Positions 1 to 10,656 are shown, counted from the stretch's first letter. The stretch: DNA of 64,000 nt from Chitinophagaceae bacterium (GCA_014879565.1 JACSRW010000040.1:1-64000); one strand, 5' to 3'. The notes: generated by a model not told the origin, from the sequence alone. Numbers and translations are program-made.

Positions 1-181
1 CAATTTACCCCCCTCCCCCCTTTTCTCCAATGATTGCGCCCTCATTTTTTTACTTTATGGCAGATCTGCTATATTTCATCTGAAATGTTTTTTGCGACGG
101 GCTTACGGAAAGCTATACACGCCCGCAATGAAGCGGCCGTTATTTCGTTTTATGTGAGCGGGTTAACCCGTTCGGGCAGAC

Positions 182-697
182 ATGATAAAACAACCAGTCT
201 TTTCCCCTTTCTTTTTTCCGCGGGCCCTGCGCTGCTTTTTCGTTCTGCTCCTGCTTTCCTGTTCGCAGGAACAAACCATCCTGCTGAAAGCCAGGGTGAC
301 CGGAGTGAAAGACGGGGATACCATTGAACTGCTGCGGGAGCATAAAACCTTCACCGTGCGCCTGGCCCATATTGACTGCCCGGAAAAAAACCAGCCCTTC
401 GGCACACGGGCCAGACAGTTTACCTCGGCGCTCTGCTTCGGACAAACCGTACAGATCCTGCCCACCGGCGAAAAAGACCGCTGGGGAAGAATGATCGCGG
501 AAATCATCAACGAAAAAGGAGATACCATAAACCGGGAACTGGTAAAAGCCGGCCTGGCCTGGTTCTTCTCCCGGTACTCATCCAATCCGTCCTACGCCGC
601 TCTCGAAAAAACCGCCCGCTTACAAAAAACCGGCCTCTGGTCCCAACCGGATCCCGTGGCGCCCTGGGAATGGAGAAATAAAAAACGGAGACAATAA
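182..697 (+). CDS. Thermonuclease-family (SNase-like) lipoprotein
   Basis: Signal/lipobox-like N-terminus (FVLLLLSCSQ); SNase core VKDGDTIELL...RLAHIDCPE...GRMIAEI...LVKAGLAWFF. Confidence 0.9.
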   Translation: MIKQPVFSPFFFPRALRCFFVLLLLSCSQEQTILLKARVTGVKDGDTIELLREHKTFTVRLAHIDCPEKNQPFGTRARQFTSALCFGQTVQILPTGEKDRWGRMIAEIINEKGDTINRELVKAGLAWFFSRYSSNPSYAALEKTARLQKTGLWSQPDPVAPWEWRNKKRRQ

Positions 698-918
698 AAG
701 AAGACAAGCCAGGAAGTCGCAGTAATGTTAAACCATACGCTGTTCGCCCGCTTAGCTCAGTCCGGACCCGGACAATAACCAGGTTAAGACCCATTGGTTT
801 ACATGTATTTGATATTCAATATTTTAGTTTGTAAAACTGTGTCCAACGACTTGTCTGATCCCAAAATTTATATTAATTATTGGAATATATTCCGTAAATT
901 CATATAAAATTAAGGATT

Positions 919-2049
919 ATGATCCGCAGAATGATAGAAAGTGTGATCCGGGAAAAGTTGTTCGGCGGCAAAGTCATTATTATTTCCGGACCCCGGCAGG
1001 TGGGCAAAACCACATTACTGAAAAAAATACAGGAAGAAGCCGGTCTTAAATCCCTTTGGCTGAATTGTGATGAACCAGATATCCGTTCCTTCCTGGAAGA
1101 AGCAACTTCCACAGAACTGAAAAAGTTTACAGGCGATCATAAAATGATCTTCATTGATGAAGCACAGCGGGTAAAAAATATCGGGATTACCTTAAAACTC
1201 TTCGTGGATAATTTTCCGGATATCCAGGTGATCGCTACCGGTTCCTCCGCGCTGGAACTCGCCAACACCATTAATGAACCGCTGACAGGCCGTAAATGGG
1301 AGTTTCAGCTCTATCCCTTCTCTACCGGTGAACTGGTATTACATACCTCAGAGACAGAAGAAAGCCGCCTGCTGGAACAACGACTTATCTACGGACTCTA
1401 CCCGGAAATCGTTAACCACCCATCCCGGGCTGCTGAAACCATCGCCGTACTGGCAGACAGTTATCTCTACAAAGACCTGCTCTCCCAGGCCGCTGTACGC
1501 AAACCAGCCCTGCTCGACCGTATCCTTACAGCCCTGGCCCTGCAGCTTGGCCAGGAGGTTTCCTTCAACGAACTTGGACAGATAACAGGCGCCGATTCAA
1601 AAACAGTGGAACAGTATATCCAGCTGCTGGAAAAATCATATATCCTTTTTCAGCTGCCTGCATTCAGCCGCAATCTCCGCAATGAGATCAAAAAAGGCAG
1701 GAAAATCTATTTCTGTGACAATGGTATCCGCAACGCGATTATAAAAAATTTTAATCCCCTGGCCCTGCGGCAGGATACCGGCGCCCTATGGGAAAACTGG
1801 CTGGTAAGCGAGCGAAAGAAGTTTAATGCCTATTCCGGGAAAACCGTGAACAGTTACTTCTGGCGAACCCATGCCCAACAGGAAATTGACTATGTGGAAG
1901 AAGGCGGGGGCCGGATAGCCGCTATTGAATTTAAATGGAACGAACAGCATAAAGCCAAATTGCCGGAAGCCTTTTCAAAAGCCTACCCGGATACTCAGTT
2001 TACTACCATTAACCGGAAAAATTATATGCCCTTCCTTACAGAAGGATAG
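919..2049 (+). CDS. AAA ATPase with C-terminal DUF4143
   Basis: Walker A GPRQVGKTTLLKK, Walker B KMIFIDEAQ, C-terminal DUF4143 region (ALWENWLVSE...YFWRTHAQQEIDYVEE). Confidence 0.9.
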   Translation: MIRRMIESVIREKLFGGKVIIISGPRQVGKTTLLKKIQEEAGLKSLWLNCDEPDIRSFLEEATSTELKKFTGDHKMIFIDEAQRVKNIGITLKLFVDNFPDIQVIATGSSALELANTINEPLTGRKWEFQLYPFSTGELVLHTSETEESRLLEQRLIYGLYPEIVNHPSRAAETIAVLADSYLYKDLLSQAAVRKPALLDRILTALALQLGQEVSFNELGQITGADSKTVEQYIQLLEKSYILFQLPAFSRNLRNEIKKGRKIYFCDNGIRNAIIKNFNPLALRQDTGALWENWLVSERKKFNAYSGKTVNSYFWRTHAQQEIDYVEEGGGRIAAIEFKWNEQHKAKLPEAFSKAYPDTQFTTINRKNYMPFLTEG

Positions 2050-2153
2050 CCATTACTAGTTGAAGCCCCGGGGCAGAACAATAGTACTGGGCCTTTACAA
2101 AAAAGTAAAGTCCCGTCCTAATTTCCGACATTTAACCAACTCAACATCATTGC

Positions 2154-2909
2154 ATGAAACCCTCCCCCGCCTACAAATACCTGAATATCGTCTTCTTCGG
2201 ACTGGCCCTCTTTGTCAACTACCTCAGCGTGGTCTACGAACTGGGCGGCAATACCATCCGGGAACTTTCCGATAAATACGATAACCTCTTTACCCCGGCC
2301 CCGCAAACCTTCGCGATCTGGAGCCTGATCTACCTGCTGCTGACCGTCTTTCTCGTGCTGCAGTTTGTGACCCGCTACCGCGACAGCTTCCTTACCCGCA
2401 GCCCCCTCTTCCTGCTGAGCTGTATCTTCAACTTCAGCTGGATCCTGGCCTGGCAATATGAATACCTCTGGCTCTCCCTGCTGATCATGCTGGCCCTGCT
2501 CACCAGCCTTACCCTGATCAACCGGCAGCTGCAAAATGAAAATCACCTTATTTTCCGCCTCACTTTCGGTATCTACCTGGGCTGGATCTGTATCGCCACG
2601 ATCGCCAACGCCACTGCCGTACTGGTGGGCAGCGGCATCAACCCGGCCATTGGCCTGCGAGAAAATATCACCGTTGCTATGCTGGCCATTGGCGCGGCCC
2701 TGGTTGCCCTGATCATGCGGCAACTCAAAAACCCCTTCCTCGCCATCGCCGTTTGCTGGGCCTTCTATGGGATCTATACCAAGAGAGCAAATGATCACCC
2801 GGTGATTGCGTGGGCCGCATTGGCTGCTTTGTTCGCGGTTACAATTTGGGCGATTTTTCTTTGTTATACTATGGAGGGAAAGAGGGCCGGAAAACGACAG
2901 TCACCCTGA
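2154..2909 (+). CDS. TspO/MBR-like multi-TM membrane protein
   Basis: Multiple hydrophobic helices and a TspO-like pattern (FTPAPQTFAIWSLIYLLL, FNFSWILAWQYEYLW). Confidence 0.6.
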   Translation: MKPSPAYKYLNIVFFGLALFVNYLSVVYELGGNTIRELSDKYDNLFTPAPQTFAIWSLIYLLLTVFLVLQFVTRYRDSFLTRSPLFLLSCIFNFSWILAWQYEYLWLSLLIMLALLTSLTLINRQLQNENHLIFRLTFGIYLGWICIATIANATAVLVGSGINPAIGLRENITVAMLAIGAALVALIMRQLKNPFLAIAVCWAFYGIYTKRANDHPVIAWAALAALFAVTIWAIFLCYTMEGKRAGKRQSP

Positions 2910-2926
2910 GTGTGTTAAAGAGTGAA
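2899..2926. repeat. Degenerate half-copy of the dispersed palindromic repeat
   Basis: gtcaccctgagtgtgttaaagagtgaac resembles TGTCACCCTGAGCGTGTCGAAGGGTGAA. Confidence 0.6.
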
Positions 2927-2930
2927 CGGC

Positions 2931-3009
2931 TGTCACTCTGAGCGTGTCGAAGAGTGAAGTCGCGGAGATGGTATTCCGTTCGCCATGCTTCGGCACGCTC
3001 AGCATGACA
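2931..3009. repeat. 79-nt dispersed palindromic repeat, full unit
   Basis: TGTCACTCTGAGCGTGTCGAAGAGTGA ... CATGCTTCGGCACGCTCAGCATGACA; same length as the copies at 11998 and 12536. Confidence 0.9.
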
Positions 3010-3051
3010 TCGAAACACCTCTTTTGAAGAAAACCATATCAATGGGGATGT

Positions 3052-3555
3052 TTACCTCAGCCTGCCCGATCGTCTGAAGGATTCAATGATTGCCGGATGA
3101 TTGCGTTTATCCAGGCTGGCCAGTTCCGCATTGCCCTGTATATGTATAAACCGGAGCGGCAGTTCATAATCCCCGGAAAGTAACGGGTCAATCGTGGCCA
3201 CCCCGATTACCGTGGAACTGAGATAGGCGGGATGAAACTTTCCGTAATAAACAGGCGTACCATTAAGGGTAACCGCAAAGGCCTTTTCCGGACCAAATGC
3301 GGCAATAACCGGTTTTATCTCGGAATACAGTTGAAAGCTGGTGCTGCTGTGATCATAGGTTTTTATCTCCGGGTCCGAAACCAGGGGCCGGTCTTCCAAA
3401 ACCGCATTACTGATCGTCAGCAGCCCGGGATTCGTGGTCGTGTTAATCTCCTGTGTCCATGACTTAAGCAAATAAATATCCACCCGGTCATAGTCTTGTT
3501 TTTTGCAGCCGGTAAAAACCAGGGCAGCGAGCAATAAAAGGAGAATCTGTTTCAT
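3052..3555 (-). CDS. Small hypothetical lipoprotein
   Basis: Lipobox-like LLAALVFTGCKK; complete ORF; no family recognised. Confidence 0.6.
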   Translation of the reverse strand: MKQILLLLLAALVFTGCKKQDYDRVDIYLLKSWTQEINTTTNPGLLTISNAVLEDRPLVSDPEIKTYDHSSTSFQLYSEIKPVIAAFGPEKAFAVTLNGTPVYYGKFHPAYLSSTVIGVATIDPLLSGDYELPLRFIHIQGNAELASLDKRNHPAIIESFRRSGRLR

Positions 3556-3735
3556 ACCTGTCTTTATTCAACGACCGGTAAAACGAATTATTGCCATTTT
3601 CCTCCTTAATACTCCCGATCCGGCAGCGTTCGTTGTGCCGGGATATATCAGCCAGCCGGAGACCGTACTTCGTAACCCGTACTTCCTGCTTATTCCCTTT
3701 TTGTTTACAAAACATAGCGGGAGCACCATCCCTCA

Positions 3736-5583
3736 TTAGTAACACTCCTCACATGCCAGCTCCCCGGTATAAAAAGCAAACAATCCCGATGACCCGAAAC
3801 GCGGATCGTATTTTTCACTGCAGCCGGCTACCACGAAGCGCCCGTGACAGGAAATCATCGGACGGGCCGTACTGCCCGCCGTGGTTTGGGTGATGGGAAT
3901 AATCCGGCCGGTGCCGGTATGCTGCATGATAATATTCCCTTTGGGCACCCCCATATTGGAAGCCGTAGTATTATACGTAATCCAGCGGCCATCATAACTG
4001 ATCCCGATCCGTTCTCCCTGTGCAATGGGACTGTCTCCGTTCGCCTCCGAAGAAACTCCGGGCACACTGATACGTTTTACCTGGCGGGTGGATACATTAT
4101 AAATATAAATATCCTGGAACCCGTTCAGATCGGCCGGATCCAGTCCGTCGGCCGTGGTGGCATATACAATATAATTCCCATCGCCGGATATAGAGGGCCA
4201 TACCACCCGGCTGGCACTCTCATTCCCCTGTTTTCTGTCCGCGCCATTGGAGGCTACCGAAATTCTTTGCAAACCGCTTACCCCGTTTTCCCAGAGAAAA
4301 ATATCCCATAATCCGTTATTGTCATTCGGCACCAGGCGGTAACTGTACGCACAAAAAGCAATCCTGTTTCCATCCTCCGATATACTGGGGGCATAGCCGC
4401 CGGCAGCCTTGCCTGTCTCATAGTCGCGGCTGATACAGGCCGTGGTACCGGAAGCAAGACTGGTGATATAGACATTGGGGGTATTAAACACCGGCTCCAG
4501 TTTTACAATATCACTGGCCGCCGAGGTATACGCCACTACATTCCCATCTCCGGAAATCACCGGCTCATAACTTTCCCCGTTACCGGGCAGCCCGCCGGCT
4601 GTTTTGCTGACCAGTTGCAGGGAACCGCTTCCGGCCTTCCATACAAATACATCCCTTGCCCCGTTTATATCTCCTTCCGCCAGATTGCTGGCATAGGTTT
4701 CAAAAGCCACGGTCATTCCATCGGCAGAAATCGCAGGCACCGCGCAGTTTCCGTTTCCCTCCTGACCCGCAGCCGTTTTGCTGACCAGCCGGGTGATCCC
4801 CGCCTTCCGGTCCCGCCAGAATACCTGCCGGTAATTGCCCGAAGAACCATCCACCCCCTTTCCATACATGGTAAATGCGACATACCGGCCTTCATCTACC
4901 CCGCGGCCACCCGCCACCGGGGTCCAGCTTTCATAATAGGTGCTGAGTATTTTATTATCACTGCTGCGGGAAATCAGATCCGTTTTTTGTTTCGGGGGCT
5001 GAAAGGGTTCGGTTGGTTTCCGGCAATCGGCTATCACAATGATCCCGCTGTCGGGCACCACTCCGGTATGCAGCGACATTTTTGCCGCTCTCGGTCCCTC
5101 TCTTTGTTCTATCCGGTAATCATCCCCCAGGGGATAACCGCCCAGGTTGAGAGTAGTAGAGAATGGTACGGTATAGGTTCTCCCGTAATTATCGGCAAAT
5201 TTGAAGACCTCCCCCTGTTCGATCCCCGTCACTTTCATTTTAAAAATCGTAAGCGGGGGATTACCTCCTTCCAGGGTCAGAAGGAGTTCTCCGGCCGGCA
5301 TTACCCCGTTTGGGGATTGCTGGAAACGGATGGCCCTTGGACCCGCCGTCTGTACAACTGTATAGGACTGGCCCGCTTCCAGAGTTACCGGAAAATAGGC
5401 GATCACCTGCGCGGGCTCCAGCCTGAGCCGGTGCGTGCCATTGAGCAAAAACTCAAAACTTTCTTTATTGGAACGCAGACTGCTGGACCAGCTGACCCCG
5501 ATTTTATAGGGGCCGGTTTCCTGGGCAAGAATGGTTTTGTCAATAAGGATCAGCAGGAAAAAGGGCAGAAATTTTTTCACCAT
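3736..5583 (-). CDS. Secreted TolB/PD40-type beta-propeller protein
   Basis: Start trimmed to MVKKFLPFFLLIL signal peptide; repeated AISADGMTVAFETYASNL / VISGDGNVVAYTSAASD / SISEDGNRIAFCAYS / SISGDGNYIVYATTADG. Confidence 0.75.
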   Translation of the reverse strand: MVKKFLPFFLLILIDKTILAQETGPYKIGVSWSSSLRSNKESFEFLLNGTHRLRLEPAQVIAYFPVTLEAGQSYTVVQTAGPRAIRFQQSPNGVMPAGELLLTLEGGNPPLTIFKMKVTGIEQGEVFKFADNYGRTYTVPFSTTLNLGGYPLGDDYRIEQREGPRAAKMSLHTGVVPDSGIIVIADCRKPTEPFQPPKQKTDLISRSSDNKILSTYYESWTPVAGGRGVDEGRYVAFTMYGKGVDGSSGNYRQVFWRDRKAGITRLVSKTAAGQEGNGNCAVPAISADGMTVAFETYASNLAEGDINGARDVFVWKAGSGSLQLVSKTAGGLPGNGESYEPVISGDGNVVAYTSAASDIVKLEPVFNTPNVYITSLASGTTACISRDYETGKAAGGYAPSISEDGNRIAFCAYSYRLVPNDNNGLWDIFLWENGVSGLQRISVASNGADRKQGNESASRVVWPSISGDGNYIVYATTADGLDPADLNGFQDIYIYNVSTRQVKRISVPGVSSEANGDSPIAQGERIGISYDGRWITYNTTASNMGVPKGNIIMQHTGTGRIIPITQTTAGSTARPMISCHGRFVVAGCSEKYDPRFGSSGLFAFYTGELACEECY

Positions 5584-5696
5584 GCACAATTTTAATGAAA
5601 CAAATAAGGGTTCCCGTTGCGGGTGTAACCTACCATCTGTTACATAAAAATGCACTCCCGGAAACAGGGGAATTTTGAAAGAAAGACGGGAGACTA

Positions 5697-5851
5697 GAGT
5701 CGGGAGACAGGAGTTTGGAGTTAGTAGTCCCTTCTATGAAACATTGAGGTTTAACGGATGAAGGTGACTTCGGATTTCACTCTGAGCGTGTCGAAGAGTG
5801 AAAATAGGAGTCGGGAGACAGGTGTTCGGAGTTAGTAGTCCCTGTTGTGAA
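5697..5851. repeat. Imperfect direct repeat pair in an intergenic region
   Basis: gagtcgggagacaggagtttggagttagtagtccc (5697) and gagtcgggagacaggtgttcggagttagtagtccc (5808). Confidence 0.7.
5775..5802. repeat. Half-copy of the dispersed palindromic repeat
   Basis: TTTCACTCTGAGCGTGTCGAAGAGTGAA hairpin. Confidence 0.85.
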
Positions 5852-5921
5852 GAGCATGTCTCCATCATGGTCCAGCTCATCCGGTGACCGTACTTCGTAG
5901 TTCGTAACTCGTACTTATTTA

Positions 5922-8207
5922 CTACATCCCGTATTCACTTAGAAACTTAATGCGCATTATTTTAAGCTGCTCCCAGTTAAAATTAAACTCCGCCAGTTCC
6001 TCCAGCGCCACCGCGAGTGAGGAAGTCTGGCAGCCCTTGAAATATTCCATGATTTCCTCCTGGTCATTTTCGTCCAGCATTTCATCAATGGCATAATCCA
6101 GGTTGAGCCGGGTGCCGCTGGCCGCGATGGTTTCCATCTCTTCAAGCATTTCATCCATGCGCCAGCCCTTGTTTTTGGCAATGGTTTCGAGCGAAACCTT
6201 TTTATCGGTATTCTGAATAATGTACACTTTATTCCCGCTCTTGTTCACCACACTCTTCATCACAAAATCATCAGGGCGTTCAATATTGTTTTCCTCCACG
6301 TATTTCGCGATCAGGGCCACAAAGGGTTTGCCGTACTTGAGGGCCTTGCCCTTGCTTACGCCCTGGCATTTTTCGAGTCCCTCGAGGGTAATGGGATAAA
6401 ACGTGGCCATATCCTGCAGCGAAGATTCCAGGAAGATCACAAAGGGAGGTAATCCCTTTTTCTTCGCCTCCTGCTGCCGCAGTTCCTTCAGCATCTCAAA
6501 CAGTTTCTCATCGGCAGCGGCGCCCGGGGTGGCTTCGGTGGCTTCCTCATCATCGGCATTGGCTTCCTCGTAGAGATTGTTGAGTACAATCTTAAAAGAT
6601 TTGGGCTTTTTAAGGAAGGCCTCGGCTTTTTTGGTGAACTTGAGTACCCCGTATTCTTCTATATCCTTCGAGAGCAGTCCCTCCAGAATCATCTGGCGGA
6701 TCAGCGAATTCCAGAAATGCGGATCGCGGTCATTACCGCTGGCAAAAGCGTTCAGTCCCTCGTGGCGGAACATCTGGATCTGCGGCGTGTGTTTACCGGT
6801 GATGATCTGCACCACATAATCAGTGGCAAAGCGCTCATCAAGATCGCGGATGGCTTTGAGTACCAGTACCGCTTCGTCTTTGGCTTCAATTCTTTCCTTG
6901 GGATGTTTGCAGTTATCGCAGTGACCGCAGTTTTCCTGTTCAAACTCTTCCCCGAAATAACTCATAAGAATCTTCCGGCGGCAGACACCCGTTTCGGCAA
7001 ATGCCACGGTTTCGTTGATCAGCTGGGCGCCGACTTCCCGTTCGCTGAGGGGTTTGTCGCGCATCAGGTGTTCCAGCTTGCTGACATCCTTATGGGAATA
7101 ATATAAAACACATTTTCCTTCCAGTCCGTCGCGGCCCGCGCGGCCGGTTTCCTGGTAATAATTTTCAATACTCTTGGGAATATTATAGTGAATCACAAAG
7201 CGGATATCGGGTTTGTCAATCCCCATCCCGAAAGCGATGGTGGCACAGATCACCTGTACATCTTCTCCGAGAAACTGATCCTGTCTTTCGGCCCGCAGTT
7301 TACTGTCGAGCCCTGCATGATAAGCCACCGCTTTAATGCCGTTGGCCACGAGGATATCGGCCAGCTCTTCCGTTGTCTTGCGGTTGAGGGTATAAATTAT
7401 TCCGCTTTTACCCTTCATGCCCATGATAAAACGCACGATATTTTCATCGGTCTGCGCTTTTTTGATCTTGGGCAGCACCTCATAATAGAGATTGGGGCGG
7501 TTAAAAGAGGAAATAAAAACATTGGGATCGCGCAGGTCCAGGTTTTTGATGATATCACTCTGCACTTTCGGGGTGGCCGTGGCCGTTAGGGCGATCACGG
7601 GCACATCCGGGTTTATCTGGATCATCATTTCGCGGAGACGGCGGTACTCAGGACGGAAATCATGTCCCCATTCGGAAATACAATGCGCCTCATCCACAGC
7701 AAAAAAGGAAATGGTCAGATCGGAAAAGAATTCCAGGTTTTCCTGTTTGGTGAGGGTTTCGGGTGCTACATAGAGCATTTTCGTGCGACCGGTCAGCAGG
7801 TCATCATGCACTTCCTTGATCTCTTTTTTAGACAGGGTGGAGTTGAGAAAATGCGCCACTTCATCGTTGCTGCTGTAGCCCCTTACCAGGTCCACCTGGT
7901 TTTTCATCAGTGCAATCAGGGGGGATACAATGATCGCTACCCCTTCACTGACCAGGGCGGGCAGCTGGTAACAGAGGCTTTTGCCACCGCCGGTAGGCAT
8001 AATCACAAATGTGTCTTTGCCGGCGAGCAGGGATTCGATGGCTTTTTCCTGGGTGCCTTTGAATTTATCAAAGCCGAAATATTCCTGCAGGGCCTGGTGC
8101 AGGTCAAAACGTTTTTTTCTGGCGGGGGTATTTTCGGTAACCTTCGCTTCTTTCTTCTTCGTCGTTGTCTTCTTCGCGGCGGGCGCTTTCTTTACGGTTG
8201 TTCCCAT
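5922..8207 (-). CDS. recQ: ATP-dependent DNA helicase RecQ
   Basis: MPTGGGKSLCYQLPAL, DEAHCISEWGHDFRPEYRRL, TGRAGRDG, zinc site CRRKILMSYFGEEFEQENCGHCDNC, C-terminal HRDC and HTH region. Confidence 0.97.
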   Translation of the reverse strand: MGTTVKKAPAAKKTTTKKKEAKVTENTPARKKRFDLHQALQEYFGFDKFKGTQEKAIESLLAGKDTFVIMPTGGGKSLCYQLPALVSEGVAIIVSPLIALMKNQVDLVRGYSSNDEVAHFLNSTLSKKEIKEVHDDLLTGRTKMLYVAPETLTKQENLEFFSDLTISFFAVDEAHCISEWGHDFRPEYRRLREMMIQINPDVPVIALTATATPKVQSDIIKNLDLRDPNVFISSFNRPNLYYEVLPKIKKAQTDENIVRFIMGMKGKSGIIYTLNRKTTEELADILVANGIKAVAYHAGLDSKLRAERQDQFLGEDVQVICATIAFGMGIDKPDIRFVIHYNIPKSIENYYQETGRAGRDGLEGKCVLYYSHKDVSKLEHLMRDKPLSEREVGAQLINETVAFAETGVCRRKILMSYFGEEFEQENCGHCDNCKHPKERIEAKDEAVLVLKAIRDLDERFATDYVVQIITGKHTPQIQMFRHEGLNAFASGNDRDPHFWNSLIRQMILEGLLSKDIEEYGVLKFTKKAEAFLKKPKSFKIVLNNLYEEANADDEEATEATPGAAADEKLFEMLKELRQQEAKKKGLPPFVIFLESSLQDMATFYPITLEGLEKCQGVSKGKALKYGKPFVALIAKYVEENNIERPDDFVMKSVVNKSGNKVYIIQNTDKKVSLETIAKNKGWRMDEMLEEMETIAASGTRLNLDYAIDEMLDENDQEEIMEYFKGCQTSSLAVALEELAEFNFNWEQLKIMRIKFLSEYGM

Positions 8208-8527
8208 TTCTTCAGTTTTTCATCACAGGAGTCCAAAAGGACAGTCCGGTAAATACCGGTTTTTTAAGATACTCATTTTTAACCGAATATTCGGCTTAAT
8301 TTTTTCAATGGCAACCTTTTGCGGGGGCCGTTATTGTTTCGCGGGATAAGCTGGGAAGGCCGTTGGGCCCGGACTGGTTCACGAAGCGGGCAGGATTTAC
8401 TGTCCAGAGGCTGGTCCCCGTTTTAGGGACAGCGAATTTACGACTCTTTCCCCTCTTTTCTTACAGGAGAACGTTAAAATAAATGCCGTGTCTGTCCCCT
8501 TAATTATCTATAATTTTGGCCCCAATT

Positions 8528-9487
8528 ATGGCATCTATCAGACAGGTGGCCCTGCAAACCATTGAGTTGGAAGCCAGTTCCGTGGCAGGCCTGGCCGCAT
8601 TTATCAATGAGGATTTTGAAAAAGCCGTGCAGGCCATTTTTGCCGGAAAGGGCCGGCTCGTGGTCAGCGGCATCGGCAAAAGCGCCATTATCGCGCAGAA
8701 AATCGTGGCCACCTTCAATTCCACCGGTACCCCTTCGCTCTTTATGCACGCGGCCGATGCCATTCATGGTGACCTGGGTATGGTGCAGCAAAACGATGTG
8801 GTGATGGTTATCAGCAAAAGCGGGGAAAGTCCCGAGATTAAAGTGCTGGTTCCGCTCATAAAAAATTTCGGCAATACCCTGATTGCCATGGTGGGTAATC
8901 CGCAGTCCTATTTAGCCCGCAACGCCTCCATTATTCTCAACACCAGTGTGGCGCAGGAAGCCTGCCCGAATAACCTGGCCCCTACCAGCAGCACCACGGC
9001 GCAACTGGTGATGGGTGATGCCCTGGCCATCTGCCTGATGGAGCTGAACGGTTTTCAGTCCACAGACTTTGCCAAATTCCACCCCGGCGGCTCGCTCGGG
9101 AAAAAACTCTATCTCCGCGTGTCGGATCTTTTTGCCGATAATGAAAAGCCGCGGGTGCTGCCGCATCAGTCGCTCAAGGAAGTGATTGTGGAAATGACCG
9201 GGAAAAGACTGGGTATTACCGCGGTGGTGGATCAGGAGGAAAACCTGCTGGGCATTATCACCGATGGTGACCTGCGCCGGATGCTGGAAAAATACAAGGA
9301 TATTGAGGCCGTTACAGCCGGAGATATCATGACCAAAAACCCGAAAAGTATTGAAGCCGGTGAACTGGCCGTCAGTGCGCTCGATGTCTTGCGCAAATAT
9401 GAAATCTCCCAGCTCGCCGTAACGGAAGGCAGCCGGTACCTGGGGATTGTGCATTTGCATGATCTGATACGGGAAGGGCTGATTTGA
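8528..9487 (+). CDS. kdsD: KpsF/GutQ family arabinose-5-phosphate isomerase (SIS + CBS pair)
   Basis: GKGRLVVSGIGKSAIIAQKIVATFNSTGTPSLFMHAADAIHGDLGM; two CBS domains; ORF-track start at 8516 is TTG, ATG at 8528 preferred. Confidence 0.93.
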   Translation: MASIRQVALQTIELEASSVAGLAAFINEDFEKAVQAIFAGKGRLVVSGIGKSAIIAQKIVATFNSTGTPSLFMHAADAIHGDLGMVQQNDVVMVISKSGESPEIKVLVPLIKNFGNTLIAMVGNPQSYLARNASIILNTSVAQEACPNNLAPTSSTTAQLVMGDALAICLMELNGFQSTDFAKFHPGGSLGKKLYLRVSDLFADNEKPRVLPHQSLKEVIVEMTGKRLGITAVVDQEENLLGIITDGDLRRMLEKYKDIEAVTAGDIMTKNPKSIEAGELAVSALDVLRKYEISQLAVTEGSRYLGIVHLHDLIREGLI

Positions 9488-9573
9488 GAGAGGTTTGGAG
9501 GTTGGGGTTCGGGATGCTGAGAATCCGAATAATCAAAGAACAAGCTGTTACTATAAATTGATTAAAACGAATA

Positions 9574-10656
9574 ATGAACAAGCACCACTACGTAGCCATC
9601 ATGGCCGGGGGGATCGGTAGCCGTTTCTGGCCAATGAGCCGGACCAATTATCCCAAGCAGTTCCTGGATATTCTCGGAACAGGCAAAACCCTGATCCAGC
9701 AGACCTTTGACCGGTACACGAAACTGATTCCGAAGGAAAATATTTTTGTGATTACCTCGGAAGAATACGTGGGTATTGTAAAAAAACAACTGGCCGATAT
9801 TCCGGAAGAAAATATCATTGCCGAACCCTCCCGGAAAAACACCGCGGCCTGTATCGCCTATATCGCGTTCAAGCTTTACCAGAAAGACCATAAGGCCCTG
9901 ATGATCGCCGCACCTTCCGATCACCTGATTATTGACACGGAAGAATTCCTCACCACCGCGAAAAGGGCTTTTGATTTTGTGGACCATATCAATGCCCTCG
10001 TTACCATCGGGATTAAACCCAGCTACCCCAATACAGGTTATGGTTATATCCAGCATGATGCCGGGGAGGCCGCTCCCGATGTGTACAAAGTGAAAACCTT
10101 TACGGAAAAGCCCAACCTGGACCTGGCCAAAGCCTTTATTGCCAGCGGTGATTTTCTCTGGAACGCGGGGATCTTTACCTGGAAAGTGAAAAATATCCTG
10201 GCCGCTTTTGAAAAACACCTGCCGGAGGTTTACGAGGTCTTTGCGGCTGAAAAAGATCATTTCAATACCAAAAAGGAAAGGGCTGCGGTGGAAAGGATCT
10301 ATCCCCAGTGCACCAATATCTCGATTGATTTTGGGGTGATGGAAAAAGCCGATAATGTATATGTGATCCCGGCGAGTTTCTCCTGGAGTGACCTGGGTAC
10401 CTGGCACAGCGCCTGGGAAAACATGGAAAAAGATTACTGGAGCAACGCAGTGGTGGGCAAAAAAGTGATGGTGATGGACGCCAAGAACTGTATGGTGCAT
10501 GTTCCCGATAATAAACTGGTGCTGCTGCAGGGACTGGAAGACTATATCATCGTGGACACCAAAGACGTGCTGCTCATCTGCAAAATGGAAAAAGAACAGG
10601 AGATCCGGGAATATGTGGCGGAGGTGAAAAGGAATATGGGGGATAAGTTTCTCTAG
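9574..10656 (+). CDS. Mannose-1-phosphate guanylyltransferase
   Basis: AGGIGSRFWPMSRTNYPKQFLDILGTGKTLIQQTFDR; FSWSDLGTWHSAW. Confidence 0.93.
   Translation: MNKHHYVAIMAGGIGSRFWPMSRTNYPKQFLDILGTGKTLIQQTFDRYTKLIPKENIFVITSEEYVGIVKKQLADIPEENIIAEPSRKNTAACIAYIAFKLYQKDHKALMIAAPSDHLIIDTEEFLTTAKRAFDFVDHINALVTIGIKPSYPNTGYGYIQHDAGEAAPDVYKVKTFTEKPNLDLAKAFIASGDFLWNAGIFTWKVKNILAAFEKHLPEVYEVFAAEKDHFNTKKERAAVERIYPQCTNISIDFGVMEKADNVYVIPASFSWSDLGTWHSAWENMEKDYWSNAVVGKKVMVMDAKNCMVHVPDNKLVLLQGLEDYIIVDTKDVLLICKMEKEQEIREYVAEVKRNMGDKFL

Noticed and set aside
919-2049. DUF4143 AAA ATPase as part of a defence or mobile system
   Set aside because: Family is common as an isolated gene and no partner genes or integration features are visible here
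2118-2798. 226-aa minus-strand ORF rich in E/G/Q
   Set aside because: Antisense shadow of the TspO-like gene; composition typical of complementary reading of a hydrophobic CDS
4615-5595. 326-aa plus-strand ORF
   Set aside because: Antisense to the PD40-repeat protein (3736-5583), whose domain motifs are clear
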